Below, piece after piece: positions 51,850 through 61,789 of a stretch of 64,000 nucleotides of DNA (the first letter of the stretch is position 1; every line of letters begins with the position of its first letter). Below the pieces are notes generated by a model. That model was not told the DNA's origin. It did no database searches and saw nothing but the letters and a program-made list of their open reading frames with translations. This DNA comes from Paenibacillus qinlingensis (lineage in GTDB: Bacteria; Bacillota; Bacilli; Paenibacillales; NBRC-103111), in assembly GCF_013204845.1 (NCBI RefSeq), contig NZ_JABMKY010000003.1, forward strand, positions 273,808 through 337,807, read 5' to 3'. The position numbers were made by a program, and so were the translations under genes.

Positions 51850-52983
51850 ATGAAGATAGGCGTAATTGGATATGGACTTAGAATTAGTCATGTGATTAGA
51901 GAAGTGTTGAAGGCAGATGCGGACTGCCGAATTGAAGCGATTGTTGATGTACGTAAAGATCAGATTAAAGCCAAGTTACTAGAGCAAGGCTGGGATCACA
52001 TTAAGTACTATGATACACCGGAACAAATGCTGGAGACGGAGCAGCTAGACGGGGCTATGATTGGCACTCGCTGTAATCTCCATACAACAATGGGGTTGAA
52101 AGTGTTACAACATGATCTGCCTCTTTATATCGAAAAGCCAGTAGCTACAAACTACGAAGATCTTCTTCGTTTGAAACAAGGATATGAGGCATCCAAATCG
52201 CCTGTCGTGGTATCCTTCCCATTGCGCGTAACCTCTATTGTGGAGTTGGTTAAGGAGATTATTCAATCAGGTAAAATTGGCACGGTAGAACATGTCCAAG
52301 CGATTAATAATGTGCCGTATGGCCGTGTGTATTTTCAAAGCTGGTACCGAAACGAGGAAGAAACCGGGGGGCTATTTCTCCAAAAAGCAACGCACGATCT
52401 TGACTATATTCAAGCTATACTTGGGCAAAGGCCGATTACAGTCTGTGCGATGACATCGAAACAAATTTTCAAAGGGAATAAATCCGCTGGGCTTAAATGT
52501 GTCGATTGTGAAGATAATCGCACCTGCTTGGAGAGTACCGCTCATAAGGCAGAAGGGCTAGATCCAACATGGCAGTATTGCTGCTACGCCGAAGACACGG
52601 GGAATGAAGATTCCGGAAGTGCACTGTTTCAATATGAAAGCGGTATGCATATGTCCTATTCGCAAAACTTCTTTATCCGAAATGGTGCTGCAGCACGTGG
52701 GGCTCGCTTTATGGGGTACAAGGGTACGGTAGATTTTGATTTCTACACAGGCATAGTAAAAGTGCATATGCACCATACGGCGCGGGTGGAAACATATGAG
52801 ATCGGTGCTGGCCATAATCATTTTGGCGGTGATGAGAAACTGGCACATAATTTTACAGAAATCATGAAGGGGACGGCTAGTTCCATCTCAACACTTGATG
52901 ACGGTTTGATGAGTGCTCTGATGTGTATCAAAGCGCAAGAATCTGCACGAACGGGGACATTTCAAGCTTTAAATTGGGATTAA
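51850..52983 (+). CDS. Gfo/Idh/MocA-family oxidoreductase with a Cys-rich insert
   Basis: 377 aa. Rossmann motif GVIGYGLR at residues 4-11 and signature EKP at 95-97. The C-terminal domain contains a cluster Cys217-x2-Cys220-x5-Cys226-x17-Cys244-Cys245, which looks like a metal-binding knuckle and is absent from the other Gfo/Idh/MocA protein of this window. GAGGGGGAG precedes the ATG. The next gene (DUF4091) starts 42 nt later, so the two form an operon with a divergent AraC regulator. Probably acts on a sugar or glycoside; substrate unknown. Confidence 0.88.
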   Translation: MKIGVIGYGLRISHVIREVLKADADCRIEAIVDVRKDQIKAKLLEQGWDHIKYYDTPEQMLETEQLDGAMIGTRCNLHTTMGLKVLQHDLPLYIEKPVATNYEDLLRLKQGYEASKSPVVVSFPLRVTSIVELVKEIIQSGKIGTVEHVQAINNVPYGRVYFQSWYRNEEETGGLFLQKATHDLDYIQAILGQRPITVCAMTSKQIFKGNKSAGLKCVDCEDNRTCLESTAHKAEGLDPTWQYCCYAEDTGNEDSGSALFQYESGMHMSYSQNFFIRNGAAARGARFMGYKGTVDFDFYTGIVKVHMHHTARVETYEIGAGHNHFGGDEKLAHNFTEIMKGTASSISTLDDGLMSALMCIKAQESARTGTFQALNWD

Positions 52984-53024
52984 GTGACACATTCAAGGTT
53001 TCTATCGAAGGAGGGCGTATTCAC

Positions 53025-54695
53025 ATGGATAAAACGGTCACTTTTCAAACCATTTGCTTGAGCTCGTTATCCAAAGTTTTTGCAGACGAGGTCCCACAAG
53101 ATGCAGTCTATTCAAAAGCTTCAGCACTAAAAGGCGAGCACTTTGCGTTCCAAATTGCCTATCGCTCAAACCAACTATTGAAAGACATTAAGGTAGAAGT
53201 CAATTCGACACTGGGCCTTCCTTTTACCATTCGTGCTGTAGGTCTCGTTGCATCAGAAATGCCTTGCTATGCGGACCATGATGAGCACGTTCTGCGGACG
53301 ACGGCGGGGTTGTATCCAGACCCCTTGTATCCAGTTGAGGATTCAACTGTAACTGCACTTCCTGGCCAATGGAGATCTGTCTGGATCCATGTTGAATTAG
53401 ATTCATCTGTTCTTGCGGGCACGTATAACGTGCAGGTAGGCTTCCTTTCGCCACAAGGGGAGAAGTTAAGTGAAGAAGTGCTGGAACTCACTGTACTCGC
53501 AGCAACACTACCGAAACAGAAACTTATCCATACGGAATGGTTTCATACAGACTGCCTGGCATCACATTACAACATTCCTGTATTCAGTGAGGAGCACTGG
53601 TCGCGCATCGGGCAGTTCCTAGAAACTGCGGTTAAACATGGTATCAATATGATTCTGACACCGATCTTTACCCCGCCGCTAGATACCTTGGTTGGTGTTG
53701 AGCGCCCAACCGTACAGTTAATTGATGTAAGTGTTGAAGAAGGTAAGATCAATGGCAGCACGGCGTATGCTTTTGGGTTTACAAAGCTAGAGCGTTGGGT
53801 AACACTTTGTCAGGAAAAAGGTGTTGAGTACTTTGAATTCTCGCATCTGTTCACCCAATGGGGGGCTAAGCATACGCCGAAAATTATGGCTGCATTGAAT
53901 GGCGTCGAACAGCGAATCTTCGGATGGGATACAGATGCTTCGGGAGAGGAATATGCTCGTTTTCTAGAGCAGTTCTTACCCGAACTTGATAAAGTCATCC
54001 GTCGTCTTGGCATCACATCCTGTAGTTATTTTCATGTGTCGGATGAGCCTACCCAAGCCAACTTGGATACGTATAAAAAGGCCAGTGATCTCGTACAGAA
54101 ACTCCTTCCTTCTAATTACCCGATTATCGATGCACTGACGGACATCTCCTTCTACGAGCAGGGAATTGTTCAGAAGCCGATTCCTTCGAACGATCATATT
54201 GGGCCTTTCCTTGAGGCTGGAGTCCCAGATTTATGGACCTATTACTGCTGTGTACAGTACAAGGAAGTATCGAACCGTTTCTTTAACATGCCTTCAGCAC
54301 GCAATAGAATCATTGGCTTGCAGTTGTACAAGTTCGGTATAGAAGGGTTTCTGCATTGGGGATACAACTTCTATTACTCTCAGTATTCGATTAAACAATT
54401 GGATCCGTTTAAAGTGACAGATGCTTTGCACGCGTTCCCTTCAGGAGACAGTTTCGTCGTTTATCCGGGTGAAGCGGGGCCAATTGAGTCGATTCGGTTG
54501 GAAGTATTCCATGAAGCACTTCAGGATTTACGAGCTTTACAATTGCTCGAGACGTTGATCGGCAAAGAGCGAACAGTTGCTTTAGTTGAAGATGGCCTGA
54601 CAGAGCCTCTTACGTTCACTGTTTATCCGCGCAGCACAGAATGGATGCTCGAAGTGCGAGAGCGAATCAACGAGGCGATTGCGACAAACAGTTGA
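53025..54695 (+). CDS. DUF4091 domain protein, probable glycoside hydrolase-like
   Basis: 556 aa, no signal peptide. A beta-sandwich N-terminal region (residues 1-160) is followed by a TIM-barrel-like part. The DUF4091 C-terminal segment includes NRIIGLQLYKFGIEGFLHW near residue 430 and Tyr-rich NFYYSQYS. DUF4091 proteins are seen with sugar oxidoreductases and glycosidases; the activity is unknown to me. AAGGAGGG lies 8 nt before ATG 53025; the frame extends back into the previous gene without a site. The terminator after it is strong. Confidence 0.83.
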   Translation: MDKTVTFQTICLSSLSKVFADEVPQDAVYSKASALKGEHFAFQIAYRSNQLLKDIKVEVNSTLGLPFTIRAVGLVASEMPCYADHDEHVLRTTAGLYPDPLYPVEDSTVTALPGQWRSVWIHVELDSSVLAGTYNVQVGFLSPQGEKLSEEVLELTVLAATLPKQKLIHTEWFHTDCLASHYNIPVFSEEHWSRIGQFLETAVKHGINMILTPIFTPPLDTLVGVERPTVQLIDVSVEEGKINGSTAYAFGFTKLERWVTLCQEKGVEYFEFSHLFTQWGAKHTPKIMAALNGVEQRIFGWDTDASGEEYARFLEQFLPELDKVIRRLGITSCSYFHVSDEPTQANLDTYKKASDLVQKLLPSNYPIIDALTDISFYEQGIVQKPIPSNDHIGPFLEAGVPDLWTYYCCVQYKEVSNRFFNMPSARNRIIGLQLYKFGIEGFLHWGYNFYYSQYSIKQLDPFKVTDALHAFPSGDSFVVYPGEAGPIESIRLEVFHEALQDLRALQLLETLIGKERTVALVEDGLTEPLTFTVYPRSTEWMLEVRERINEAIATNS

Positions 54696-54713
54696 ATAGG
54701 TTTGGAAGATGTG

Positions 54714-54754
54714 AAAAAGCTGCTCCCATAAGGAAAGAGGGAGCAGCTTTTTTT
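54714..54754 (+). terminator. Terminator after the DUF4091 gene
   Basis: AAAAAGCTGCTCCC pairs perfectly with GGGAGCAGCTTTTT, followed by more T. Confidence 0.92.
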
Positions 54755-54863
54755 GGTCTTGACACATTTTGGAGGTTGATCTATAGTTATTCTAATATAA
54801 AACCAAGTTAACTAATCGGAATAATAAGTTTTATTTCATTTTTTGGCGAAAGGGGTGCTCGCT

Positions 54864-55760
54864 TTGAACATTGAGAATATCGAAGCCTTCGTCTATGTTA
54901 TTCATTATGGCAGCTTTAATAAAGCGGCGGAAGTGCTTTTTTTATCACAACCCTCCGTTACAGCACGCATACAATCTCTGGAGCGTGAGCTGGATTGCCG
55001 ACTTTTCGAGCGAATCGGGAAGCAGATTTCGTTGACGGATGATGGGAAGAAATTCCTTCCTTATGCCCAACAGCTCTTGCAAACTTTTCAGAAAAGTAAA
55101 ATTCAATTGAAGCAGAAACGTACACTGCCAAACGAGTTGCGCGTGGGTTGTACGGTATCCGTATCGAACTATATCATCCCAACCATTATCCCAAAGCTCA
55201 AGATGAAATATCCCGATGTGAACTATAAACTGACTACGGCTTCGTCCGAGGAGATCATTAATAAGGTGCTGAATCGAGAGCTCGATTTCGGCTTTGTACG
55301 GAATATTAGTCACCCGAATCTCCTTTCAGCCAAAGCTTATGAAGATCCCATTCGTCTATATGTCTATGAAGGCCATCCCTTAATAGGGAACGAAGCTATT
55401 CCGATTGATGTGATAGGTGAATATCCCCTTGTTTTCTTTGAATGCGGATCTCTTGATTGGATGCGAATACACCGCCTATTTGCGAGTATGAAGCAACCGC
55501 CGAACATTGAATTTCAGACGGATACGTTGGAGACGGCGAAGAAATTGGTGCTTGGACGTGTTGGTATTGCGTTTCTTCCTAGTCTATGTGTCGAACAGGA
55601 AGTCAAGGAGGGGAAGCTGTTCCCTATTCAGTTTCCGGAAATAGCAGGCATTTCCCTGCAAACGAACATGATTGTGTTGAATGGTGAGAACGCCTTGTTT
55701 TTCAATTCTGCGTTAGATTTATGCAAAGGAATCGCTCAGTCGATCCGGGATACGATATAA
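54864..55760 (+). CDS. LysR-family regulator, YtlI-like
   Basis: 298 aa. An N-terminal winged HTH (NIENIEAFVYVIHYGSFNKAA, residues 2-60) and a LysR substrate domain (90-295). In B. subtilis the LysR regulator YtlI lies beside and activates the ytmI operon for S-alkylcysteine/cystine uptake and breakdown; the operon that follows here is of the same make-up. TTG start with AAGGGGTG 6 nt upstream; a TTG seven codons earlier lacks a site. Unlike many LysR genes it is co-oriented with, not divergent from, its likely target, with a 136-bp gap. Confidence 0.88.
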   Translation: MNIENIEAFVYVIHYGSFNKAAEVLFLSQPSVTARIQSLERELDCRLFERIGKQISLTDDGKKFLPYAQQLLQTFQKSKIQLKQKRTLPNELRVGCTVSVSNYIIPTIIPKLKMKYPDVNYKLTTASSEEIINKVLNRELDFGFVRNISHPNLLSAKAYEDPIRLYVYEGHPLIGNEAIPIDVIGEYPLVFFECGSLDWMRIHRLFASMKQPPNIEFQTDTLETAKKLVLGRVGIAFLPSLCVEQEVKEGKLFPIQFPEIAGISLQTNMIVLNGENALFFNSALDLCKGIAQSIRDTI

Positions 55761-55806
55761 CTTCTCGATATGCATATAGAAAAACTCTATTATCCAGTTT
55801 GAGTAC

Positions 55807-55836
55807 TTGATGATAAATTAAAGGCATAGCAATAAT
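55807..55836 (+). promoter_or_regulatory. Probable promoter of the ytmI-like operon
   Basis: TTGATG (55807-55812) and AATAAT (55831-55836), 18 bp apart. A direct repeat GAATTATA (two copies 10 bp apart, around 55853 and 55863) follows. LysR or CymR binding is likely here but no site can be fixed by eye. Confidence 0.4.
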
Positions 55837-55896
55837 TCATACAAAACAAGTAGGAATTATAAGAATTATACTAAAGAAAATTCGGAGGGGTTCACG

Positions 55897-56778
55897 ATGA
55901 AACAATTCACAACACTTACGGTAACAACATTAGCATTAGCTTTGGTAGCGGTAGGCTGCGGATCGAAAAGCGAAACAACGAATGCTTCTCCAAAAGCTGC
56001 TGCAGAGGCTACAAAAGCACCAGCAGCCACTGCGGCTGCAACGGCTGCACCTGTGAAAGTAAAGAAAATTATCGTAGGCACAGGGACACAATTCCCGAAT
56101 GTAGCCTTTCTAGATAAGGATGGCAAGCTAACTGGTTACGACATTGAATTAGTGAAAGAGCTCGACAAGCGGTTACCAGAATATGAATTTGAATTTAAAA
56201 CGATGGACTTCGCTAACCTGCTGCTTAGCTTGGAAACGAACAAAATTGATTTTGTTGCACATGAAATTGAGAAGAACAAAGAGCGTGAGCAGAAATATTT
56301 GTTCAATAACGAACCTTATGCGTATTGGAAAACCAAAGTCATCGTAGCCAAAGAGAACACGACTGTGAAATCGATCGATGATTTGAAAGGCAAGAAAGCA
56401 TTAACGACGGCTACAAGTGCAGAAGCAACATTGCTGGAGAACTATAACAAAGCCAATGACAATGCGATCAAAATTGTCTATCAAAGCGGCGCAGCCAACG
56501 ACTTGGTTACGCAGCTTACAACAGGGCGTGCTGATGGAGCACTTGGAGCGGATTTCTTGCTTCCACTTGTAGATCCACAAAGTAAATTGAAAACAGTCGG
56601 ACCTATCATCGAAGAAGCCGAAGTGCGTTTCTTATTCCGCAAAAATGATAAAGACGGGCAAGAGCTTGCGGATAAAATTGACGTCGCTTTAAAAGCTGTC
56701 AAAGCAGACGGTACTCTCTCGAAGTTGAGTACACAATGGTTGGGCGGAGACTTTACGAAGAAAGACGATGTGAAATAG
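55897..56778 (+). CDS. Amino-acid-type solute-binding lipoprotein (TcyJ/TcyK-like)
   Basis: 293 aa. Lipoprotein signal ending AVGC with Cys21, an Ala/Thr linker to residue 48, then a family 3 periplasmic-binding fold (TGYDIELVKELDKRLPEYEFEF). It should bind cystine, S-alkylcysteine or a similar sulfur amino acid for the two permeases and ATPase downstream. CGGAGGGG lies 6 nt before the ATG. B. subtilis has two such lipoproteins in this operon, here only one. Confidence 0.9.
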   Translation: MKQFTTLTVTTLALALVAVGCGSKSETTNASPKAAAEATKAPAATAAATAAPVKVKKIIVGTGTQFPNVAFLDKDGKLTGYDIELVKELDKRLPEYEFEFKTMDFANLLLSLETNKIDFVAHEIEKNKEREQKYLFNNEPYAYWKTKVIVAKENTTVKSIDDLKGKKALTTATSAEATLLENYNKANDNAIKIVYQSGAANDLVTQLTTGRADGALGADFLLPLVDPQSKLKTVGPIIEEAEVRFLFRKNDKDGQELADKIDVALKAVKADGTLSKLSTQWLGGDFTKKDDVK

Positions 56779-56818
56779 CTAAGCATTCCATGACTCTAAG
56801 AAAGGTGAGATCGCCATT

Positions 56819-57595
56819 ATGGCAAACAAATTCGATATCACCTATGTATTTGATTTTCTGCCGAAATTACTGAACTACATCCATATCAGCTTATTCATAG
56901 TTGTTTGTTCAATGGTGCTCGGGGTTGTCTTTGGATTTCTCATTGCCTTGCCCCGGCTTTATCAAATACCGATTGTGCAAAGGTTATCTCAGATTTATGT
57001 TTCCTTTTTCCGAGGAACACCGATTCTGATTCAGTTATTTCTGATCTATTATGGTTTACCTGAATTGCTGAAGGCTATTCATGTGGATGTATCCAAAGCG
57101 CCAGTCTTATCATTTGTTATTCTCACATTTGCTTTACATTCTGGTGCCTATATTTCTGAAGTCATCCGAGCAGCGGTCAAAGCCGTAGACAAAGGGCAAG
57201 TGGAAGCTGCGTATTCTGTAGGCATGACGGGCTACCAGGCCTTTACCCGCATTATTATGCCGCAAGCACTGGCGATTTCGCTGCCCAACTTTACGAACCT
57301 GCTTATTGCCAACTTGAAGGATACCTCATTGGCATTCTCACTAGGTGCGATGGAATTGATGGGGAAAGCTCAGACGCTTGGAGCGGCCACTCAACATTTT
57401 ATGGAAACGTACATTTCCTTATCCATTATCTATTTCGTCATCTGCTTTGGACTGGAAAAGCTGTTTATGTACTTGGAGAAACGCTTGCTCCAGCACGAGC
57501 AGCCGCTTGTGACGGAAGAACGGGAGCCATTATCTCGCCGATGGTTCAAAGGTGTCTGGTCCTCGCAACCGGATAAAGGGGGCTTCCAAGCATGA
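56819..57595 (+). CDS. Amino-acid ABC permease (TcyL-like)
   Basis: 258 aa, HisM-type permease with five transmembrane helices. The EAA loop EAAYSVGMTGYQAFTRIIMPQ is near residue 130. Works with the next permease as a heterodimer. The ATGA at its end overlaps the next start, so translation is coupled. AAAGGTGAG lies before the ATG. The soluble C-terminal 30 residues are longer than in most relatives. Confidence 0.9.
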   Translation: MANKFDITYVFDFLPKLLNYIHISLFIVVCSMVLGVVFGFLIALPRLYQIPIVQRLSQIYVSFFRGTPILIQLFLIYYGLPELLKAIHVDVSKAPVLSFVILTFALHSGAYISEVIRAAVKAVDKGQVEAAYSVGMTGYQAFTRIIMPQALAISLPNFTNLLIANLKDTSLAFSLGAMELMGKAQTLGAATQHFMETYISLSIIYFVICFGLEKLFMYLEKRLLQHEQPLVTEEREPLSRRWFKGVWSSQPDKGGFQA

Positions 57596-58302
57596 GTATC
57601 GACCCTGGGTTCATATGGACGGCTTTTGTTCAATTGCTTTCTGCACTGCCTACTACATTAATTATTACTGTAGTTTCCGTCTTTTTTGGATTCCTAATTG
57701 GTGGATCCGTAGCATTAATCCGATTATACCGCGTGCCTTTTATTCATTATATCGCAACAGCTTATGTGACGTTTGTTCGCGGTACACCGATGCTTATGCA
57801 TCTGCTGCTTATCTATTTCGGATTGCCGATGATCATCGATTCGATTGCGGTTACTTTCGGTTGGAGCTTCCGTTCTGTGTCAATACCCATGATTGGATTT
57901 GCTTTTCTTTCTTTCTCTATCACCGCGGGTGCTTATCTTTCGGAGGTAGTCAGATCGGGAATCGTAGCCATTAATCGCGGGCAGATGGAAGCCGCCTATT
58001 CGATCGGGATGACAACAACACAGGCGCTGCGACGTATTATTTTGCCACAAGCATTAGCCGTAAGTTTACCGAACTTATCCAATACGTTGATTGGCATGCT
58101 TCATGGTTCTACACTTGCTTTTACCGTATCTGTCGTGGAAATCAACGCCAAAGCGCAAATCGTCGCTACGACAAATTGGAAATTTTTCGAAGCTTATATT
58201 GCAGCAGCCTTGCTGTTCTGGGGGATCACCTTCTTGATCGAACGAGCCACGGGCTTACTAGAGAAACGAATCAATCTGTATAACCGAGGTGGCGTATCAT
58301 GA
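57592..58302 (+). CDS. Amino-acid ABC permease (TcyM-like)
   Basis: 236 aa, HisM/HisQ-type with five helices. EAA loop [21 protein letters not shown] near residue 130. Starts within the stop of the previous gene (ATGA) and ends the same way on the ATPase gene. In B. subtilis TcyL and TcyM are likewise adjacent. Substrate by context: sulfur amino acids. Confidence 0.9.
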   Translation: MSIDPGFIWTAFVQLLSALPTTLIITVVSVFFGFLIGGSVALIRLYRVPFIHYIATAYVTFVRGTPMLMHLLLIYFGLPMIIDSIAVTFGWSFRSVSIPMIGFAFLSFSITAGAYLSEVVRSGIVAINRGQMEAAYSIGMTTTQALRRIILPQALAVSLPNLSNTLIGMLHGSTLAFTVSVVEINAKAQIVATTNWKFFEAYIAAALLFWGITFLIERATGLLEKRINLYNRGGVS

Positions 58303-59051
58303 TCCAACTGACGAATATCACCAAATCGTTTGGTAAAAACGAAGTGTTGAAAGGGATCAACCTTACCGTGCAAAAAGGAGAAGTTGTCTGCATCCTTGGC
58401 CCCAGCGGTTCAGGTAAAACAACGCTGCTCCGTTGCTTGAACTATTTGGAAAAGCCGAATCTCGGCGAAGTGACGATCGGAAATTTCACCGTGAATTGCA
58501 AGCGTCCGAGCAAAGGTGAGATTCATGCGCTCAGGCAAAAAACCGCGATGGTGTTCCAGCATTACAATTTATTCAAACATAAAACAGTAATTGAAAACGT
58601 CATGGAAGGCCTTGTGATTGTTCAAAAGCAATCGAAGGAACTGGCAAGAACGACCAGCGTAAAAGTGCTGGAAAAAGTGGGTTTGGGAAGTAAGTTGGAC
58701 GCATATCCAAGTCAACTGTCTGGCGGACAGCAACAACGTGTAGGAATTGCTCGTGCGCTAGCACTGAATCCTGAAGTCATCTTATTCGATGAGCCCACAT
58801 CCGCACTCGATCCTGAACTTGTTGGTGAAGTGCTGGACGTGATTCAGAAGATTGCGAAGGAAGGAATCACGATGATTATCGTCACGCATGAAATGGGCTT
58901 TGCCCGAGAAGTTGCTAATCATGTGGTCTTTATGGATGAAGGTGCCATTGTAGAGGAAGGCAAGCCGAGTGAAATTTTCGGCAATGCCAAAGAAGAACGA
59001 ACGAAACAATTCTTGAAGCGAATAACGCCTGAATGGAGCTACAACATATAG
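58299..59051 (+). CDS. Amino-acid ABC ATPase (TcyN-like)
   Basis: 250 aa, GlnQ-type ATPase. Walker [10 protein letters not shown] at residues 34-42, Q-loop VFQHYNLF, signature LSGGQQQR near 138, Walker [15 protein letters not shown], and H-loop VTHEMGFA. It powers the two preceding permeases. Overlaps the previous gene by ATGA. Complete and apparently functional. Confidence 0.95.
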   Translation: MIQLTNITKSFGKNEVLKGINLTVQKGEVVCILGPSGSGKTTLLRCLNYLEKPNLGEVTIGNFTVNCKRPSKGEIHALRQKTAMVFQHYNLFKHKTVIENVMEGLVIVQKQSKELARTTSVKVLEKVGLGSKLDAYPSQLSGGQQQRVGIARALALNPEVILFDEPTSALDPELVGEVLDVIQKIAKEGITMIIVTHEMGFAREVANHVVFMDEGAIVEEGKPSEIFGNAKEERTKQFLKRITPEWSYNI

Positions 59052-59085
59052 CATCAACTCAGTTATGGAAACGGAGTGTATGAAC

Positions 59086-60096
59086 ATGGGGATTAAACTT
59101 AGCATTTTAGATCAAAGTGTCGTATTTCCAGGCGAAACGGCCTATGACGCTTTTCAGCATACGATTGAGCTTGTACAGAAGGCGGAGTCGCTCTCTTATA
59201 ACCGATTCTGGGTATCTGAGCATCACGATTCCGAGCAAGTTGCGGGTTCTTCACCCGAAGTCTTAATTTCTCATTTACTGGCCAAAACAGAGCGCATACG
59301 CATCGGTTCCGGCGGCATCATGTTGCAGCATTATAGCCCCTATAAAGTGGCTGAAAACTTTAATGTGTTAGCTTCTCTCGCTCCAGGCAGAGTGGATCTC
59401 GGCATTGGCCGCGCACCAGGTGGATTACCTCGTTCAACGAAAGCTTTGCAGCAGGGCATTACAGAAGCAGCTTCCTTGTCAGATAAGTTGGAGGACCTTC
59501 AACAATTTGTGGCAAATCAACTACGTGATGAACATCCCTTGAAGGGCTTGAAAGTCTCGCCAATACCTATGGTACCTGTGGATATTTATATCCTCGGAGC
59601 CAGTGCGGCGAGCGCACAATCGGCTGCGGAGGCTGGTTTACCTTATGTTTTTGCCCAATTCATTAATGGGGATCAAGCGATTGCTGAGGCTGCTTTTGAA
59701 GCGTATCATCAACATTTTAATACACAAAAAGGAACACAACCCAAGCTTCTCTTGGCACTCTCGCTTATCGTAGCGGATACAGAAGAAGAAGCTGTCGAGC
59801 TTGCAGGCGAATACAAGAATGTCAAAATTCATTTGGAAAATGGCAAGACGTTAACCGTCGGCACGTTAGAGCAAGCGGAGGAATATGGTCGCCAAACACA
59901 GGCCAAATTTACTGTTGAAGAAAAGCAGGCAGAAATTACGAAAGGTACCAAAGAGACTGTACGTCATAAATTGCTTGAGATTCAACAGAAATACAATATT
60001 GATGAATTTATCGTAACGACATCCGTGAAAGATTTTAGCAAAAGGCTGCGTTCCTTTGAATTGCTGAGTGAAGCATTCGCGGAACTGTTGGTGTAG
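59086..60096 (+). CDS. LLM-class FMN monooxygenase (YtmO/CmoO-like)
   Basis: 336 aa, bacterial-luciferase-like TIM barrel without the long insertions. The N-terminal KLSILDQSVVFPGETAYDAF is typical of the YtmO/YvbT group, and RVDLGIGRAPGG near residue 107 is the flavin/substrate signature. In the ytmI operon YtmO lies at the same place, after the ATPase. Three ATGs are possible (59065, 59080, 59086); I chose the last because ACGGAG lies 9 nt from it and it gives the usual N-terminus. Role in sulfur amino acid breakdown is inferred. Confidence 0.88.
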   Translation: MGIKLSILDQSVVFPGETAYDAFQHTIELVQKAESLSYNRFWVSEHHDSEQVAGSSPEVLISHLLAKTERIRIGSGGIMLQHYSPYKVAENFNVLASLAPGRVDLGIGRAPGGLPRSTKALQQGITEAASLSDKLEDLQQFVANQLRDEHPLKGLKVSPIPMVPVDIYILGASAASAQSAAEAGLPYVFAQFINGDQAIAEAAFEAYHQHFNTQKGTQPKLLLALSLIVADTEEEAVELAGEYKNVKIHLENGKTLTVGTLEQAEEYGRQTQAKFTVEEKQAEITKGTKETVRHKLLEIQQKYNIDEFIVTTSVKDFSKRLRSFELLSEAFAELLV

Positions 60097-60116
60097 GTCC
60101 GAAGGAGGCATGTGAA

Positions 60117-61304
60117 ATGAGTGCAACAACTTTTCAACAGACGTCATCGGATTTGGCACAGAAGCTGGTGGATATCCGACGTCATTTACATCAACATCCT
60201 GAATTGTCGCATGAGGAAACACAAACAACAGCTGCGATTGCTGGCTGGCTCACTGAAGCGGGAATTCGTATTGCCGATTTCCATTTGAAAACGGGGCTAA
60301 TTGCAGAGGTCGGCGGCTTGCAAGATGGGCCAATTATTGCCATACGGGCTGATATCGATGCCCTCCCGATCCAAGAGGATACAGGGCTTCCATACGCGTC
60401 GCAGGTAGCAGGTAAAATGCATGCTTGCGGTCATGATTTTCATACGGCTGCAGTACTTGGCGCAGCGATCTTGCTCAAACAACACGAGAGTGATTTAAAG
60501 GGGACAGTTCGATTCATTTTTCAACCAGCAGAAGAGAAGGCGCAAGGTGCGGAGTTGGTTATAAGCAGCGGCGCGCTTGAAGGAGTTCGGGCGATCTATG
60601 GCATGCATAACAAACCGGATCTTGCTGTCGGGACGATAGGGATTAAAGATGGGCCTTTGATGGCGGCAGCGGACGGATTCGTGATCGAAGTTGAAGGACT
60701 TGGCACACATGCGGCTGTTCCAGAAGCTGGTATCGATCCCATTGTAACGGGTGCACATATCATTACCGCACTTCAATCTATCGTTAGCCGCAATGTTAGT
60801 TCCTTGCAAAGTGCAGTCATTAGTGTAACGCGCATCCATAGCGGAACTGCTTGGAATGTGATTCCCGATAAAGCCATTCTAGATGGCACATTGCGCACAT
60901 TTGATGAGAATGTTCGCAAACTTGTTATCGAGCGATTGGAGCAGGTTGTGCATGGTGTAGCAGCTGCTTATGGAACGAAGGCTGCTGTTCGATGGATCAA
61001 AGGACCACCGTCTGTGTTCAATGATAAGAAATTAGCGCTGTTGGCGAAAGAAGCTGCAGAACAAGCTGGTCTGAATGTCATTACACCTGTACCGTCACCA
61101 GCAGGCGAGGATTTTGCTTTCTACCAGAAGAAAATTCCGGGAGTTTTCGTATTCATGGGTACATCCGGCCCGCAAGAGTGGCATCATCCTGCTTTTGATA
61201 TCGATGAACGAGCGTTACCGATTAGTGCGCAATATTTTGCTGTTTTAGCTCAGAAAGCCTTAGAAGACCTATCATCCGACAACCCATTGGAGGTATCCAT
61301 ATGA
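60117..61304 (+). CDS. M20D amidohydrolase (YtnL/SndB-like N-deacetylase)
   Basis: 395 aa. Metal site MHACGHDFHT near residue 100, catalytic FQPAEEKAQGA near 138, and a C-terminal PAGEDFAFY and FMGTSGPQEWHHPAF region. The M20D family removes acyl groups from N-acyl amino acids. In the ytmI-type pathway it deacetylates the N-acetyl-cysteine derivative after the S-side chain is removed. AAGGAGG lies before the ATG. Overlaps the next gene by ATGA. Confidence 0.9.
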   Translation: MSATTFQQTSSDLAQKLVDIRRHLHQHPELSHEETQTTAAIAGWLTEAGIRIADFHLKTGLIAEVGGLQDGPIIAIRADIDALPIQEDTGLPYASQVAGKMHACGHDFHTAAVLGAAILLKQHESDLKGTVRFIFQPAEEKAQGAELVISSGALEGVRAIYGMHNKPDLAVGTIGIKDGPLMAAADGFVIEVEGLGTHAAVPEAGIDPIVTGAHIITALQSIVSRNVSSLQSAVISVTRIHSGTAWNVIPDKAILDGTLRTFDENVRKLVIERLEQVVHGVAAAYGTKAAVRWIKGPPSVFNDKKLALLAKEAAEQAGLNVITPVPSPAGEDFAFYQKKIPGVFVFMGTSGPQEWHHPAFDIDERALPISAQYFAVLAQKALEDLSSDNPLEVSI

Positions 61305-61777
61305 GTACAACAATTCCTGATTTATCCCTCTATTTGCATACCCATCAACAACTCCTGGAAGCTATCCAGGGACTGAGCGAAGGGCAACTAGTTTGGAAGC
61401 CGGCTCTGGATAAATGGAGCGTAACGGAGGTTCTGTCTCATTTGGCTGACCATAACATTGTCGTTTCCTTCCGAATCCGTGCTATTATTTCGGGGGCATC
61501 GGCCATATTACCAGCGTTTGATCAAGATCCATGGGTCAGCAGCGCCAAAGCCAATGAAGGTTTAGCATCCGATATATTAGTTTTATTTCAGTCGTTACTC
61601 GTGTATAACCATGAGCTATTCGGACGATTATCTCCAGATGATTGGGAGAAAACAGGCGTTAATTTTAAAGGTCAAACACTTACACTTATAGATGTTGTTA
61701 ACTCCTTTATCGCACATGTGCAGGTTCATTTAGCACAAATCGCACGAATCAAGAATGCGTTGGAAGCGCACGTATAG
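61301..61777 (+). CDS. DinB-like protein (DinB_2 / YfiT-Bst type)
   Basis: 158 aa, four-helix bundle. The metal triad is visible: His47 (VLSHLAD), His139 and His143 (IAHVQVHLAQI). Characterised relatives are thiol-dependent transferases, including bacillithiol S-transferases (BstA). The B. subtilis ytmI operon has no such gene. Its start overlaps the deacetylase stop (ATGA), so it is firmly in the operon. A role in handling thiol adducts with bacillithiol is my inference. Confidence 0.85.
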   Translation: MSTTIPDLSLYLHTHQQLLEAIQGLSEGQLVWKPALDKWSVTEVLSHLADHNIVVSFRIRAIISGASAILPAFDQDPWVSSAKANEGLASDILVLFQSLLVYNHELFGRLSPDDWEKTGVNFKGQTLTLIDVVNSFIAHVQVHLAQIARIKNALEAHV

Positions 61778-61789
61778 GAGGGGTTCGGT

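Noticed and set aside
57552..57974. 140-aa plus-strand frame across the two amino-acid permeases
   Set aside because: It is out of frame with both permeases, which are full length and coupled by ATGA. A shadow frame.
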